A stretch of DNA of 64,000 nt, taken from Aaosphaeria pasadenensis. Lineage: Eukaryota > Ascomycota > Dothideomycetes > Pleosporales. The position numbers were made by a program, and so were the translations under genes. Location: NCBI GenBank assembly GCA_022813625.1, contig JAKLMB010000043.1:186001-250000 (forward strand), read 5' to 3'. A model generated the notes under the pieces. That model was not told the DNA's origin and searched no databases. It worked only from the letters and a program-made list of their open reading frames with translations. Of this stretch, positions 1 through 11,476 are shown piece by piece (the stretch's first letter is position 1; each line of letters opens with the position of its first letter).

Positions 1-1704
1 GGGAGCTTGTAGACAAGGTTCATCCATTTGGTTATTTGGAGGGAGGTGGCGAAGAGGGAGGTTCGTTGGGAGGGGGTAATTGCGGGGGAGGAGTGCGAGG
101 TGGAGGAGGTGGGTTGTGGGTTCAGGGCCATGAAGCGCATGAGTGCGATGACGTTTTTCGCGAGGTGGATGCAGAGGTAGTGCCAGGGGACGGATTCGTC
201 GCAGTATTGGATGTAGCGGTCTTGGTAGAAGGCTTCGAGCTCGTCGATTACGGTTTGTTTTTCTGGGAGGGGGGTTTCGGACGTGCTGAGGCGGTTCCAG
301 ACGCCGTCGAAGGCGGATTTGGGTGCGGTCATGGTCCGGAAACGTTCGCCGAGGTGGCAGCGGATTAGGAAGAACATCATTTCGGTGGCGCCGTGGTGTT
401 CTTTGGGGAGCTCTTTCATGCCGGGGAAGAGGTCGCTGTCGTTGAGGTTGGACGGGCATCTCGTGTCTCCGGTGAAGACGTGACCTCCTGAGCCGGCGAG
501 TTTCTCTGCGAAGCCTTCGAGCATGATGAGCTGCCACCACAGTCTTCTTCGCATTTCTGCATCGAACGGGGATAGTCCTAGAGATCCACCGTCGCGATGC
601 AGACCAATTCGTTGGCCGATTCTGCTTGCTATGCCGGTCAGAATCCACATCACTCGCGCGTCGCAGTCTTGCAGGGAAAGCTAGTACGATGTCAGTAGAG
701 ATAACTCAGCGTGATTGAAATCTTACAAGAAACAGCGTAAGAGCTTCGAGAACAATAAGATCGGTGGTCTTGAGGAAACTTGCGTTGACCAAGGCATGCT
801 GTACACCGGCTCGGTATCGTTGAAGAAGAATGGGTTTTCTTATACCTAGCGTAGATTCGCACTCTTTCTCAGATAGCGACCCGACAGAAATACAATAGAT
901 GGCGAACATCAAGGCCTCCACATTCTTCGGAATATTGTCCAGGTCCTCGCTTGCTTCCAGGATAATTTTCTGCACAGTTGGTGCATGGAAAACCTTGACC
1001 AGTGGATTGACATTCTGCAGATAGATTTGCCATAACTTGAAGATCTGCAATGGCTCCGGATGAAGTGATCGTAATTGTGGGGTCGCGCGGCCAGTACTGA
1101 ATAAGATGCTTCCAGTGTCCGGCGTGAACGACTCGGGTGAGGTTGCAACGGAGTCCTCTCCGTTTTGCTCTTCTTCTGAAGACTCAAGAAGGTCCTGGTT
1201 ATTCCGAAACTCATCTTGAAGGGTCGTCCACAACCCATTCTCGAGGTACCTGGACTTCCCATCACCCGATAATAAAACACCTTTCTCGTCTGCAGCGCTC
1301 TCGGTGGTGTCCTTGTTGGAATTCGAAGGCGGTGGTACATCAATATAGTTGGTAGTGTAGTCGCTCGCAGGGGGCCATTTTCGAGCTTTCACTTTAGCAA
1401 GCTCGTCGTTCTCCAATTTAACAGGATCGACCCCGAGCTTACGAAGTGCATCTTCGTATATGCGGAGCCTTGTGTGAGTGTCCAATTCTCGCAAACCCTT
1501 TTTCCGCCGTCGGGGCGGGGCGGGTGTTTTGTATACGCAGCTTACACGAGATTTGGTGCAGTTCGAGCACCCACCCGGAGCCTTGTCGCATTTGACCTTG
1601 CGTTGGGAGCAGAGCACACACGAAAAGCTCTTTTGTATCGGGGGGTCTAGCCTAACGTTATTTTGACTAGATGAAGCCATGTTCGATGATTCGTTCTGAT
1701 CCAT
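1..1704 (-). CDS. Zn2Cys6 fungal-specific transcription factor, C-terminus cut by window edge
   Basis: Nuclear DNA-binding regulator of the Gal4 type. Exon 1 (1704-727) carries a six-cysteine cluster of the form CX2CX6CX6CX2CX6C near its N-terminus, followed by a basic stretch (PPRRRKKG). A 46-nt intron (726-681) joins it in frame to exon 2 (680-1), which has the fungal-specific middle homology region: RIGQRIGLHRDG, then SPFDAEMRRRLWWQL, as in most Zn2Cys6 activators. The reading frame is still open at base 1, so the end of the protein lies outside the window. I chose the ATG at 1704; an in-frame ATG at 1743 would add 13 residues and one at 1680 would remove 8. Target genes cannot be told. 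A direct repeat of ATTCCGGGAGT lies about 190 bp upstream and could be a binding site for a protein of this class. Confidence 0.9.
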
Positions 1705-2460
1705 TTCTCTTGAGAATATAAGAATATTTAGGTATACCTTCAATCATAAATATATATGGTTGCAGGGTGTTCTTTCAATGACGCAAACGATGATGCTAGA
1801 GACCTATATTCCTGCCTAGACGTTCTCACATCTTTGACTTTCGAATTTCCATCTCTTCCTACAAGAAATGATCACTATATTCAGGGAGAATTCCGGGAGT
1901 ATTCCGGGAGTACAAGGACTTGGGGTCTCGATGGATTCGAGTGGACAAAGTGTTACAGTCATCGAGCATCTGGGCAGACTTCAGTAGATTTTGTTGGTCT
2001 GTGCTCTTTCACGCCAAGACACTAGTGCAAGCTTCCAGGGACGTATTTACATATATCTATCTTAGCTTCATGAGGGGAAGACCAACATTTGATTTGAACC
2101 TTTGTCATACGGCAGAATCGATGACGAACGTATCATTGAATAAATGCACTGCAGTCCTATAAGTGTTGCCCACAGTTCGAATTAATATCGCCATCATGGG
2201 TGCCTACGTTGCAATTGTGACAACCGTGATCTGTATTACGCGAAAGGAGTTGGAAAGAATACGTTACACGACCTGCAGTGTTCCGTCAACGAAGGCATAC
2301 TGGCCTATTAGGTCGCAAACCTTCGCATACCTGCATACGATGGATGTGATCTACATTCCGAACAAAGACTGAATTGCTGTTGCCTACGACGTGGCATTTG
2401 TCTTGCATCATATACAAGTAGAGAAAATATACCGTCCCATTCTTGATTTTGAATCAGACT
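1705..2460. other. Intergenic, upstream of regulator gene and first BTB gene
   Basis: Shared upstream region of two divergent genes. It has short open frames with no family resemblance. The only structure I see is the 11-bp direct repeat at 1890-1911. No gene is supported. Confidence 0.6.
1890..1911. promoter_or_regulatory. Tandem ATTCCGGGAGT direct repeat
   Basis: Two abutting copies of the 11-mer ATTCCGGGAGT start at 1890 and 1901. A shortened copy (GGGAGA) precedes them. CGG-containing direct repeats are a common kind of site for Zn2Cys6 proteins, and such a gene starts at 1704 on the opposite strand. That this is an operator is inference. Confidence 0.3.
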
Positions 2461-3473
2461 ATGGCGAAGACGAAGTCAAAGAAATCGCTGGGAAAAATGT
2501 CTTCGAATTCAGACAAACACAAGTTCCCGAAGCTTACCCAAACCAAATTGGCGGATGAATCTCGCCAGAGATTGTTGAAGTCCTTGTCGGAGTAAGTTGG
2601 CCGATGTTGAACCTCCATTCACACGATTTACTCTAATGAATCTACAGCGCTTGGACAAGCGGGGCTTACTCGGATCTCCAAATCACATGCAACGGGAAGA
2701 CTTATGATGTTCACAAAGTCATTGTGTGCACCAGGTCTGCATTTCTCGAAAAGGCTCTAAATTTTCCCTCAGAGGTACATTATGAAAGACCAGTTGGACT
2801 GCTTTTCTCACTTTGATAGGCTACGAAAGAAGGCGTAATTGAGTTACTTAACCAAGAAACCGAAATTGTCGAGAGACTTCTACAGTACCTCTATGAAGGA
2901 GAATACTTCCCAGAATTGATTGAACATGTAATTACGGGAAAACAACAAATCGCTATACACTCCTGTTCAAGCAACAATTGCCAGTATGATACAAGTTTTA
3001 GAAAGGTTTGCGCGCACCACTCCTGTGGCGATGACTGCAATTATGACTGCCGAGAATTTCAGTGCAAAAAATGCCTGAATACCGAAGATGTAGCCGGCGA
3101 CTCAAACCAGCTGTTGACCCACTCCAAAATGTATGAGGCTGGAGATTACTTCACCATCGATGGTTTGAAGGAGCTCGCGGCGAAGAAGTTCAAAGTTGCG
3201 TGCCAGAAGTGTCAGTCCTAATGCACTTATCTTTATAGGTTTTGCGCTGACATTTGCATTACAGATTGGAACGACGCCACATTCCCAGCTGCAGCTCATC
3301 ATGCCTTCTCCACAACCATAGAAAGCGACAAGGGCCTCAGGACCACTGTCTGCAAAACCGTTGCGGAACACATGGAGCTTCTCGCCAAGGACGAAATGGA
3401 TATGTTGATGAACGATTTCACTTCCTTGACGTATGGGCTCTTGAAGGAGAAAGTCAAACAAGGATGGAAATAG
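2461..3473 (+). CDS. BTB/POZ domain protein with Cys-rich insert (BTB 1)
   Basis: A 285-residue fungal BTB/POZ protein, probably a protein-protein interaction factor or substrate adaptor. Four exons fit in frame: 2461-2591, 2648-2774, 2820-3210, 3265-3473. The BTB core is recognisable as GAYSDLQITCNGKTYDVHK, the 'V.C.RSAFLEKAL' helix and LLQYLYEGEY. After the BTB core comes a segment with ten cysteines and two histidines within about 50 residues, a possible metal-binding insert. The C-terminal part is helical. The next gene downstream on the same strand has the same order (BTB, Cys/His-rich insert, helical tail), so the pair looks like a tandem duplication. Nothing shows a cullin-binding motif, and the function is unknown. 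Confidence 0.82.
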
Positions 3474-3871
3474 TGAATCATGCCGAGATACGAATCCATT
3501 GTCAAGTAGAAGCAACAATTATTGTCCACGTGTGTCACTACGGGCAACCATGTCCAAAAAGAATGCATTTCACCCTTTCATTGAGAATCACTCCGTTGCC
3601 TCCGTCCACATCACGTTAGTGGTAGATATTGGTGGCACTATATTCACTTCTTCTACCAATTCACTGACCTATCACGGTCCTTGGGCGACGCTTTGTTGCA
3701 TCTTGTCCCCGAGCGTCCTTCCCCATTGTGACCCATATAGGTACACCATTTCCATGGTTGTGAACATGTCAAAGCATCCCGCAGCCAGCTTTCTCTACTT
3801 TCAATGCTATTACACGAATAGTTCATCTGCGAATTTATTGATTACCCTATCGAGTCAATCATTCGATCGTC
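3474..3871. other. Intergenic between the two Cys-rich BTB genes
   Basis: About 400 bp of 3' and 5' flanking sequence between tandem genes. Open frames here have no recognisable features. Confidence 0.6.
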
Positions 3872-4734
3872 ATGGCAACGGATCCAGAGCTCGACCGCGG
3901 CTACTCGCTCGTTCAGAGATCACGCCAGAGGATTATGTTCAATTTGGAAAGGTCTGTCTCCCATGTGTGAATAAATAACTAATATCTGACGATTTCAGGT
4001 CTTTATCCTCTGGAGAGTACTCCGACCTGAAGATCGTCTGCAAATCAGAGACTTTCGACGTTCACAAGATGATTGTATGCCCTCAATCGGAATTCTTTTC
4101 GAAAAAATGCAAGGTATGTCGTGCTCTCCTTTCGTTTTATTTTATCTATTTCTTGTGTCTAGCTGCAGGAATAATTCGACCACAGGATAACACCAGGAAA
4201 AGCATCGATCTTTCGGATGCTGATGAATCAATTGTACAAGCGATGATTGAGTATCTGTATCAAGGCGACTACGAGCCGCGTCTCTCGCCCCCCCATACAT
4301 GTAGCAATTCCAGATGCAATGCAAGGGACTGCAATCATCATGTCTGTGGTCTCCACTGTCATGGGGGATGCTCAGGCTCCGTTTGTGAAAGATGCCTCCA
4401 ATTCTTTCATGATTCAGCCGAAGAACTGATAACTCATGCCAAGCTACATGAGTGTGGCGTTAATTACTCGATACCTGATCTTCAGGATCTTGCCACAGCC
4501 AAATTTCAGCTAGGTTGCTCTCGGCACTGGTATAGTCAGCACTTTGCCACTGCTGCTCGTCATGTCTTCAAGTCGAAACTACATGCCAACTGTAGTCTCT
4601 ACAGTATCATTAGAGACACGATTGTGTTGCATCATGATTTTCTGATCAAGCAACCTGGCATTCAGTCCCTAATGAAGGAAAACGGGGACCTCTGCTACTA
4701 CGTGATGACCGCTGTGTCGCGTATCACAAACTAA
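3872..4734 (+). CDS. BTB/POZ domain protein with Cys/His-rich insert (BTB 2)
   Basis: A 247-residue BTB/POZ protein from three exons: 3872-3951, 3999-4113, 4186-4734. The second intron (4114-4185) is a multiple of three without a stop, so the sequence could be read through. Splicing at the CACAG ending at 4185 restores a normal BTB core. Core motifs are SGEYSDLKIVCKSETFDVHK, SEFFSKKC and MIEYLYQGDYEP. A segment of about 45 residues follows with eight Cys and several His (pattern CX4CX3CX4CX3CX3CX4CX2C). It is equivalent to the insert in the upstream gene, although its sequence has drifted. The two genes are probable paralogues in tandem. Confidence 0.78.
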
Positions 4735-5141
4735 AAGAGCCATGCTGCACCTTGCAATTGGAATCGGACCATGGGTGAGATACATCTGTGGGATATTTGC
4801 AGGCACTTTGTAACATATCAGTGCGTGGGGAGGGGGGCAGGGAGAACGGAATTCGGTATCAATAATGAATGTAGCTTATCATAGCTTACCAAATGTCACC
4901 GGTGCTTGCAATTGCTGAAGTCTCATATCTATTAATATTGCAAGAATTGTGAAGCCTCATATCTGACCACTTGCTTGTTCTCTGAACTTCTCACTTCTTT
5001 GCTTTCCCTTCATGTTAACCTCAATATTCAGCATCTCATCAGCATTTCATCATCGCTGCTCGATGAGCAGCAAGTCCTTTGTATGAATACGTATGCCTCC
5101 AAATGTCTGCTTTATGATATACAATTTGATTTCAAGGACCT
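4735..5141. other. Intergenic between convergent genes
   Basis: 3' flanks of the second BTB gene and of the crotonase gene. I see no gene or repeat here. Confidence 0.6.
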
Positions 5142-5981
5142 TCAAAGTGAAAAGCTCCCATGTCTCCCTGCTCCCTTACTGAATTGCGTCGCACCCTTGA
5201 TACTTTCTTTTGAGATCACTGCCGACCCTTCATGGAACTCGTTTTTAAGAGCGTCTTCCATTGATGTTGCGTTGAAAGCGCTATAGTAGCAGCTAGAGCG
5301 ATCTATATTCATGCATAGTTGGGGGAATTGGAGGAGAGACTCCGCAATGCTTGTAGCTTCTGCCAGTGCTCTGCCTCTTGGTACGACTCGATTTGCCAAC
5401 CCCATGCCGAGGGCCTCCTGGGCTCCCACGCTTCTGCCCGTGAGTATCATATCCAAAGCTCTTCCAAGGCCGATGATTGCTTGTAATCGTACTGTTCCAC
5501 CATCTATCAGGGGTACGCCCCAACGGCGACAAAATACGCCGAAGACAGCATCTTCCTCGACAACACGGATGTCTCCGAGTAAGCTCAGTTCGAGTCCTCC
5601 AGCAACAGCGTACCCACTCACAGCCGCAATGACAGGCTTCTTCACAGTGAGTCTAGATGGCCCCATTGGTCCGATATTGCGTCCGGAGACTGGTTCGTTC
5701 TTGGGTGTTGCAGCTTCGCTGGTGTCGCTTCCTAGTCCATCCCTACTTGAGACCTCGTGGAGGTCGTACCCAGCACAGAAGTTCCCACCTTCTCCATGGA
5801 ATACGCAGACTTTTTGGGTGTCGTCGTTTTCAAATGCGATGAACGCGTCGTATAGCTTTTTGGCAGTTGCGCTGTTCACGGCATTGCGTCGATGAGTCCG
5901 ATTGATAGAGACGGTGGTAATGCCGTGGTTGGTAGTCTTGACTTTGACCTCGTCGAGCTCGCCATCAGTAGAGTTAGACAT
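5142..5981 (-). CDS. Enoyl-CoA hydratase/isomerase (crotonase) family protein
   Basis: A 279-residue single-exon crotonase, usual length for the family. Crotonases bind acyl-CoA thioesters and stabilise an enolate. The oxyanion-hole region is GEGGNFCAGYDLHEV. The second signature is SGYAVAGGLELSLLGD, with the Glu matching the first catalytic Glu of enoyl-CoA hydratase. Where classical hydratases have the second Glu, this protein reads FGVFCRRWGVPLIDGGT, as in a widespread crotonase subfamily, so simple hydration is not certain. I chose the ATG at 5981. Upstream in-frame sequence is open to an ATG at 6116, but a TTTACAG just before the chosen start looks like the end of a 5'-UTR intron. There is no peroxisomal SKL-type end (ends GSFSL), and substrate and pathway are unknown. 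Confidence 0.85.
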   Translation of the reverse strand: MSNSTDGELDEVKVKTTNHGITTVSINRTHRRNAVNSATAKKLYDAFIAFENDDTQKVCVFHGEGGNFCAGYDLHEVSSRDGLGSDTSEAATPKNEPVSGRNIGPMGPSRLTVKKPVIAAVSGYAVAGGLELSLLGDIRVVEEDAVFGVFCRRWGVPLIDGGTVRLQAIIGLGRALDMILTGRSVGAQEALGMGLANRVVPRGRALAEATSIAESLLQFPQLCMNIDRSSCYYSAFNATSMEDALKNEFHEGSAVISKESIKGATQFSKGAGRHGSFSL

Positions 5982-6402
5982 GGTTATTTGACCTGTAAAT
6001 ATAATTATGAATACGTTTGACAGGTTCACATGAGTTGATGCGAACTTATATGGCCTTTCTGCATATGTCCTTTCAGTGTTTATGGTGCTTACCTTGATTT
6101 CCTTACCTCGGCACAAGCATAGGTTAGGACTAGCGCTTGCTCTTCACCCCGCTGATTGTGCAACCCCAATAATCGTTAAATTATTGACAGCATAGACGAA
6201 AGATGCCCTTGTTATGATGAGATGGAAAGTATGATAGTTCAAACAGTAGTAGTAGGATACGATGATGCATAGTATATCTAATCGTTCAATGTCGTTTACT
6301 TTACTGAGTTTTTCCTAAACTTAAGATCGTCAAATCTGTGTATAAGAAGAGTGCAATCGCCCCACTAGTTTTATTGTTCATTCGAACCTCGCATCAGACA
6401 AA
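5982..6402. other. Intergenic (promoter of crotonase, 3' flank of esterase)
   Basis: AT-rich sequence with the likely 5' UTR and 5'-UTR intron of the crotonase gene. No separate gene is seen. Confidence 0.5.
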
Positions 6403-8638
6403 CTAACTTGCCAGGTAGTCAACACTCTCGTAATAGTCTTGGGGAAATCCGAGCTTCCTACATGCGTTTGCCTGTTCCTCCGACCACTCCGACACTGCTT
6501 GCCCGGACCATTGAAGATTCATTATTCTATGGCCTCGACCAGGAATTGCATTCACCGTGTCCCACGGCCCAGCATCGGAGAGTTGTTTCTCGGTAGAGTG
6601 GAAACCTCTTGCTCTTAAGTACTCCATATCGATTCTCATCTCACCTGTTCGAGCGAATGAACTCCAATAATCAACAATTAGTCGCGAATAACTGATATCA
6701 GTCCCGTCCCGATCCGGCCAGCCCAGGAACCCCACGTTCCCAAGTACAACAGGATTTTCGGCAGCATGGCATTTATAGTACTCCTCAGAATCGGGTTTGG
6801 GCTTGAATCTACCACAAAGTTCTTGCTTCTCAAGTGTCGCTTCTGAAGGTGCAACGTACGTTCTGTTGAAATTGAACTGATACACAGATTCGAAGACATT
6901 ATTTCTGGCTGCAGAATACGCGGTTGCCGTTGCAAGGCAAGTGAATGAGCCATCGGTGATGATACGCTGGGTTGCATTAAAAAGCCGACCTGGCTTTTCC
7001 TCGTTCGAAATGTCGGCCCACCCAGGACCTAGTTCTGGATTGAATGAAGGATCGCTCGCTAGAAAGACCAGATTTATCTCCAATACGGTACCCAGGAGAG
7101 CCATTTGCTGCGTGAAATTCAACGGAAGATTGTCTGGTATAGAACCTGCAGCCTCATCTCGTGTTGTGCCAATGGCCAATTTTGTCTTTCGAGGGGTCGC
7201 AAGTGGTCCGGAAACAGGCAGCCCGGTGTATGGAATGATTACACCATCTCGAGTCGGTAAACTGAGCAATTTTAGCAGGGCTTCAAATCCTATACTCAAG
7301 TATACTCACTGCGGTTGCCTTTGTCCTGGTTCAACCCACTTATACGGATCGGCTTCCCTCATGCAGGCAACCTCGTCTGTAACATTGCCACACCCGCTGT
7401 CATTGACGATGGTCTTCGTAAACCTCTCATAACATCGTAGTGGTTCGGAAAAGTTCGCCCATCCTCCATATCCTCCATTATCAAGTATTCCACCCGGAAA
7501 ACTCTGCATGATTGCCCCGAAGACTAGATCTCTTGACAACGGAGACGTCAATAGCGTACGTACACCTAACGCACCAGCCGATTCCCCGAAGATGGTGATG
7601 CGATCGGGGTCCCCACCAAAAGCACTGATATATTTGTGTGTCCACTTGAGAGCATTCAGCATGTCTGAGACCCCGTAGTTCCCATTATGAACCCCATCGT
7701 CGAACGACATCCACCCCAGAGCTCCGAGCCTATAACTAAACTCGACCACGACGACATCGCCGCGGGACGATAGCTGGCCACCCTCCTTTTCAGGGTCAGT
7801 GCCAGAGCCTTCAACGTTCCCACCACCATATATCCAGAACATGACGGGCTTCAGTTTCTTCTTGGCCACTTTTTGGGTCAAGGTTGAAGGCAGGTACGGC
7901 GTCCAAATGTTCATGAAAAGGCAGTCCTCGCTCCTGGTACCGAGGTATGGCATCGGTGCTTGAACGCAATCGTTTCCGTACTCCAAGGCGTCAGCATGTC
8001 CATACCCTTCATACATTGTAGAGAATTCGAATCTCTTCGGAGGTTCCGCGAAGCGGACACCGTGAAAGCGAAATGTATGAAAGTCTCTAAAGCCGGTCAA
8101 CGTTTGCTCTCCAACCCTTTGTGAGACACGGTAGTTTGGAGACGTATCGGCCCATGCTGGGTACGCCATGGGTGCAGACTGAGTGCAGAGCGCTGGCAAT
8201 AGCTGACTGCAAGAGCTCTCTTGTACAGTGCCGTTGGTTGATATAGTCGAGCATGAAGTCGAGTTCGTGGTACGCTGGATCCAGTAGACGCTTTCGGAGT
8301 TGTTCTTGTCCTTGAGATACGCTTCGTAGGACAGAGAGTTGTTCAGGCCAGCTTGGAACCCACCTAGAGCAGGCGACCAAAGCTTCTCGTGAAGGCCTTC
8401 GCATATATATACGGCATCTTCGTAAGTCCCTATAGTGCCAATCAAAATTGCGGCACCCAGTCGCTGAGTCTTGTTCCCTGTGCATGCATCAGAACCGCTG
8501 TTTTGGATCGGGAAGCAAACTCTTACCATGTAAATCATTATCCGTCAGAATAGTCAAGTCAACATCAGTCCTCTGCTCCAAAGCAGAACTGAAGACTGAT
8601 AAGCATAGAGCTGTGAGTACAAGTGAATGGAAGTACAT
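6403..8638 (-). CDS. Secreted carboxylesterase, type B (cholinesterase-like)
   Basis: A 712-residue alpha/beta-hydrolase of the carboxylesterase type B family, likely secreted and N-glycosylated. Three exons: 8638-8527, 8477-7310, 7261-6403. Exon 1 encodes a signal peptide (MYFHSLVLTALCLSVFSSA). The esterase fold starts near residue 165 (FRFHGVRFAEPP), followed by SEDCLFMNIW, the oxyanion loop YGGGN and the nucleophile elbow FGESAGALG near residue 335. The likely catalytic His is in KCHAAENPVVLGN near residue 590, and YWSSFARTGE follows near the end. About 140 residues between the signal peptide and the esterase fold form an extra N-terminal region with several N-X-S/T sites, longer than in classical members. 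Substrate is unknown. Confidence 0.88.
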
Positions 8639-10633
8639 TTTGGGCGTTGATGCTCTCTACTGCACAGAGATGTCACATTTATATCTTATTTGTAAAAAGC
8701 CTAGCGACTGAAAGGATCGCACGGCAACCAATCGTCTCTCGTATGCACTCTAAAGCAAAAGAAGCTTGGAAGATATACATACTACTTTTCTTATCCTGCT
8801 TGATATCAGCCTTATGCGCCGTAGCTACACAGCACCAATTTGTAAAGCAAGAATGAAGAAACAAGGTACCGTTAATATGAAATACGGCACATTGTAGTAG
8901 AAAGTGGAAGGAGGTTTGAAGAATCGCCTAGAAATCCACCACTACCGACCAAGGCAGTGTCGCAAAAATGATCGGGAACAAACCAGAGGATCCGGATGAA
9001 TAGATTGCAACCCCACTTTCCACCATGACATTTATTGTTCAGACATCCAACTGCCTTCTTTTCTTCCTATAACTTACTACCATAAAACGAACACTAGCGA
9101 AATTAGTTCCATAGCTAGTTAGTCTTGAATGATTCAGTAATGCGAACATACATTAGCTTATGAAGTTGCTCGTTTTCCGTTTTTCAATACCTCTCTAGGA
9201 ATCTTGTTGCGAGATCTATGGTGTTCATGCAAGAGTAAATCTGCCTCGCTATTTTAACGGCACTCCTTCTGCCTCGCCCACGGAAGATATTACGAGCAAT
9301 CCTCAGTCGACTAGATTCGGTCACCACTGTGTTTGCCAATCCAACTTGCACCTATGATTTGACGATTTCAACAAAGAGGATTCAATGCGAGGTGTTGTTG
9401 CATGGATTCGATTAAAGACTGGCCGTATATAGTGTGGTGAGAGTAGACATCGAAAAAATACCTCGGGGCTCTTTGTGTTCGAGTCCTGGTCGCGACATGT
9501 CTCGAAGATAAATCAACCCGTCTTCGAAGTAGCCTTCGAAAACCTCATTGTCCGTGGCCTTTAATTGCCTCATAGCGCCTTCGCTATATGATCCTTGATT
9601 TTCTTGGTGCGATTGATTTCGTTCTGGTATGACATCTCAGGGTCTCTCGGATGCCTCTTAGTACGTCCACTCCAGTTTCTTCTGTCGGTACATTCATACG
9701 TAACACCTTTTTGAGTGTCGCGTTCCCACTCCAGTTATTCCCTCATCTCATTGTATTTAGCCTGCGTTTCTGGAAATACTGTTGTAGTGGCTTCTTCGCT
9801 CAGAGTGCGGGTATCCTGAACATCACACCTACGAATCCTTAGTGCGACGTTTCATGCGATTCGTAGGTACCGCGAAAGAGGCCCGATATGTTTCAAGTCG
9901 GAAGCATGGTGTCCATTCTGTCTAATATGAGCACTGTTCTCCGATGAAAGCACACTTGAGAATCTTAACACTCATGAACCTTTTCTCACTGGCTTCATCC
10001 TCGCTGCAGATGTCTTCGTTAGCCATCTGATGCCATGGCACGTGCTGCATCGCATCAGGTATTTGAAACCTATGTACCCGCACTTTCATTTGAGTAGTAG
10101 GTGGCGATGCATGGTGTCCTTGGGAAAGGCTCAAGTAATTTTCTTGCCAAACAGCCCAAAGAATGACAAAATATCAAAAAGTGCGCCTTACAATCCAACA
10201 AGTGCGATTGCCCTAAGGACGTTTCTAGTTCACTGGCTCTCACTATACACACACCGCCCTTCTCAACAGCCAGTGAGGTCATCAGCACTTTCAGGTACTA
10301 AGTTCTCACACAATTCTAAAGCCATCAAGAGCAGCATGCGTAGTCTCCCTACACAACATCAACGTTACTTGGAGCAGTTGAGAGCCGCTTCTTTTCCTCA
10401 TTCACAGGCTCACGTGATAGTGTTCAACGTCGGGGCCTTTTTACTGCACCTTCACCACGCCGAGGTGGCGAATCTAAACAAACAACACAACGCCTTCACT
10501 CTCCCTCCATCTGTCTGATCCGCAGCTTTCTCTCATCTCGCTAAGATGATATAGAGAGTAGGCTCTCTTCTCTTCGTAACTTTTCCTCCTATCTACAACA
10601 ACTACCACCGCGCCAATAGCTCAAGTCGTACTC
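8639..10633. other. Two-kilobase intergenic stretch with no supported gene
   Basis: Between divergent esterase and BTB genes. Open frames at 9651-9842 and 10030-10518 have no motif, no signal peptide and no coding-like pattern. A small hairpin-forming inverted repeat lies at 9827-9868. A CACGTG box lies near 10412. I see no transposon ends or tRNA. Confidence 0.5.
9827..9868. repeat. Inverted repeat, 11-bp arms, 20-nt loop
   Basis: ACCTACGAATC at 9827-9837 pairs perfectly with GATTCGTAGGT at 9858-9868. It could form a hairpin, but its role is unknown and no gene lies next to it. Confidence 0.35.
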
Positions 10634-11476
10634 ATGGCTTTCATGCAGGACCGTGATGTGCAAAAGTTCTATGCACGGTGAGCTTGTCCACTATTTCTGG
10701 CCACTCAGAAGACGTTGACCTTATATAGATTGCTCTCCACCGGAGATCTATCCGACATTTCCATTCAATATGATGATTATGAACCAATTAAGGTGCACAG
10801 GCTCATCTTGCTATCAAGGGAAAGTTACTTCAACAGACGGATAACTGTGTGTTCCATTCATTCTACACACAATTGCCTGTATGCTGACATTACTCGGTAT
10901 TAGGAAAATACATCCGAGATAAGCTTGTATGCATTGCTTTTTAGTGGGCATTCGGATGCCTTGGAATGCGACATAGATGTTCAGTTCATACACAAGATCC
11001 TGGAGTTCATTTACCTTGGAGATTACAACTTTGGAAAATCCGGATTTCTGCCTCAGGTGGAAGACGCATCGGATGCAGACGTCGATGCCAAGTTCATGCG
11101 TTGGTCAAGCTCCGACTGTCATTCTGAAGCGGACCTGTGGATGCACGCCATGTTTTACTCTTTCGCAGGACATCTATGGGTTTCCAATCTCCAGGAACGA
11201 ATCTTGCAGAAGCTGGAATTGGCCTGTGCTATATACTGGGACACGGAGTCTTTCCTTAAGACCGCTGCGGAAACCTTGACAGAAGATTACCCTAATGACG
11301 AGGTCACAGACATCATCATAAAGACGATTGCAGCGCATTTTGAATTAATCCACAAAGACAAAATCCGTGCAATTCTCAGGGATACCCCAAGGTATACATT
11401 CCTCGTCCTTGAACAGGTGGAGAAGGAGATGCGGAAAGTCAAAGAGGATGCAGAAATGAGCACCGCTGAAAGCTGA
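10634..11476 (+). CDS. BTB/POZ domain protein (BTB 3)
   Basis: A 244-residue BTB/POZ protein in three exons: 10634-10677, 10729-10846, 10904-11476. The BTB core reads RLLSTGDLSDISIQYD, then KVHRLILLSRESYFNRR, then ILEFIYLGDYNF. A helical C-terminal half follows. This gene has no Cys-rich insert, unlike the pair at 2.5-4.7 kb. Exon 1 is 44 nt and splits the first BTB Arg codon; the next gene (12.3 kb) has an identical exon 1 length and phase, which supports a recent tandem duplication. Function is unknown; adaptor or interaction roles are the family norm. Confidence 0.82.

Noticed and set aside
9440..9520. tRNA-like TTCGAGTCC string
   Set aside because: No matching T stem, acceptor stem or anticodon arm could be folded around it.
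10030..10518. 162-codon open frame upstream of BTB 3
   Set aside because: No motif; it overlaps the expected promoter and leader of the BTB gene and the C/T-rich tract.
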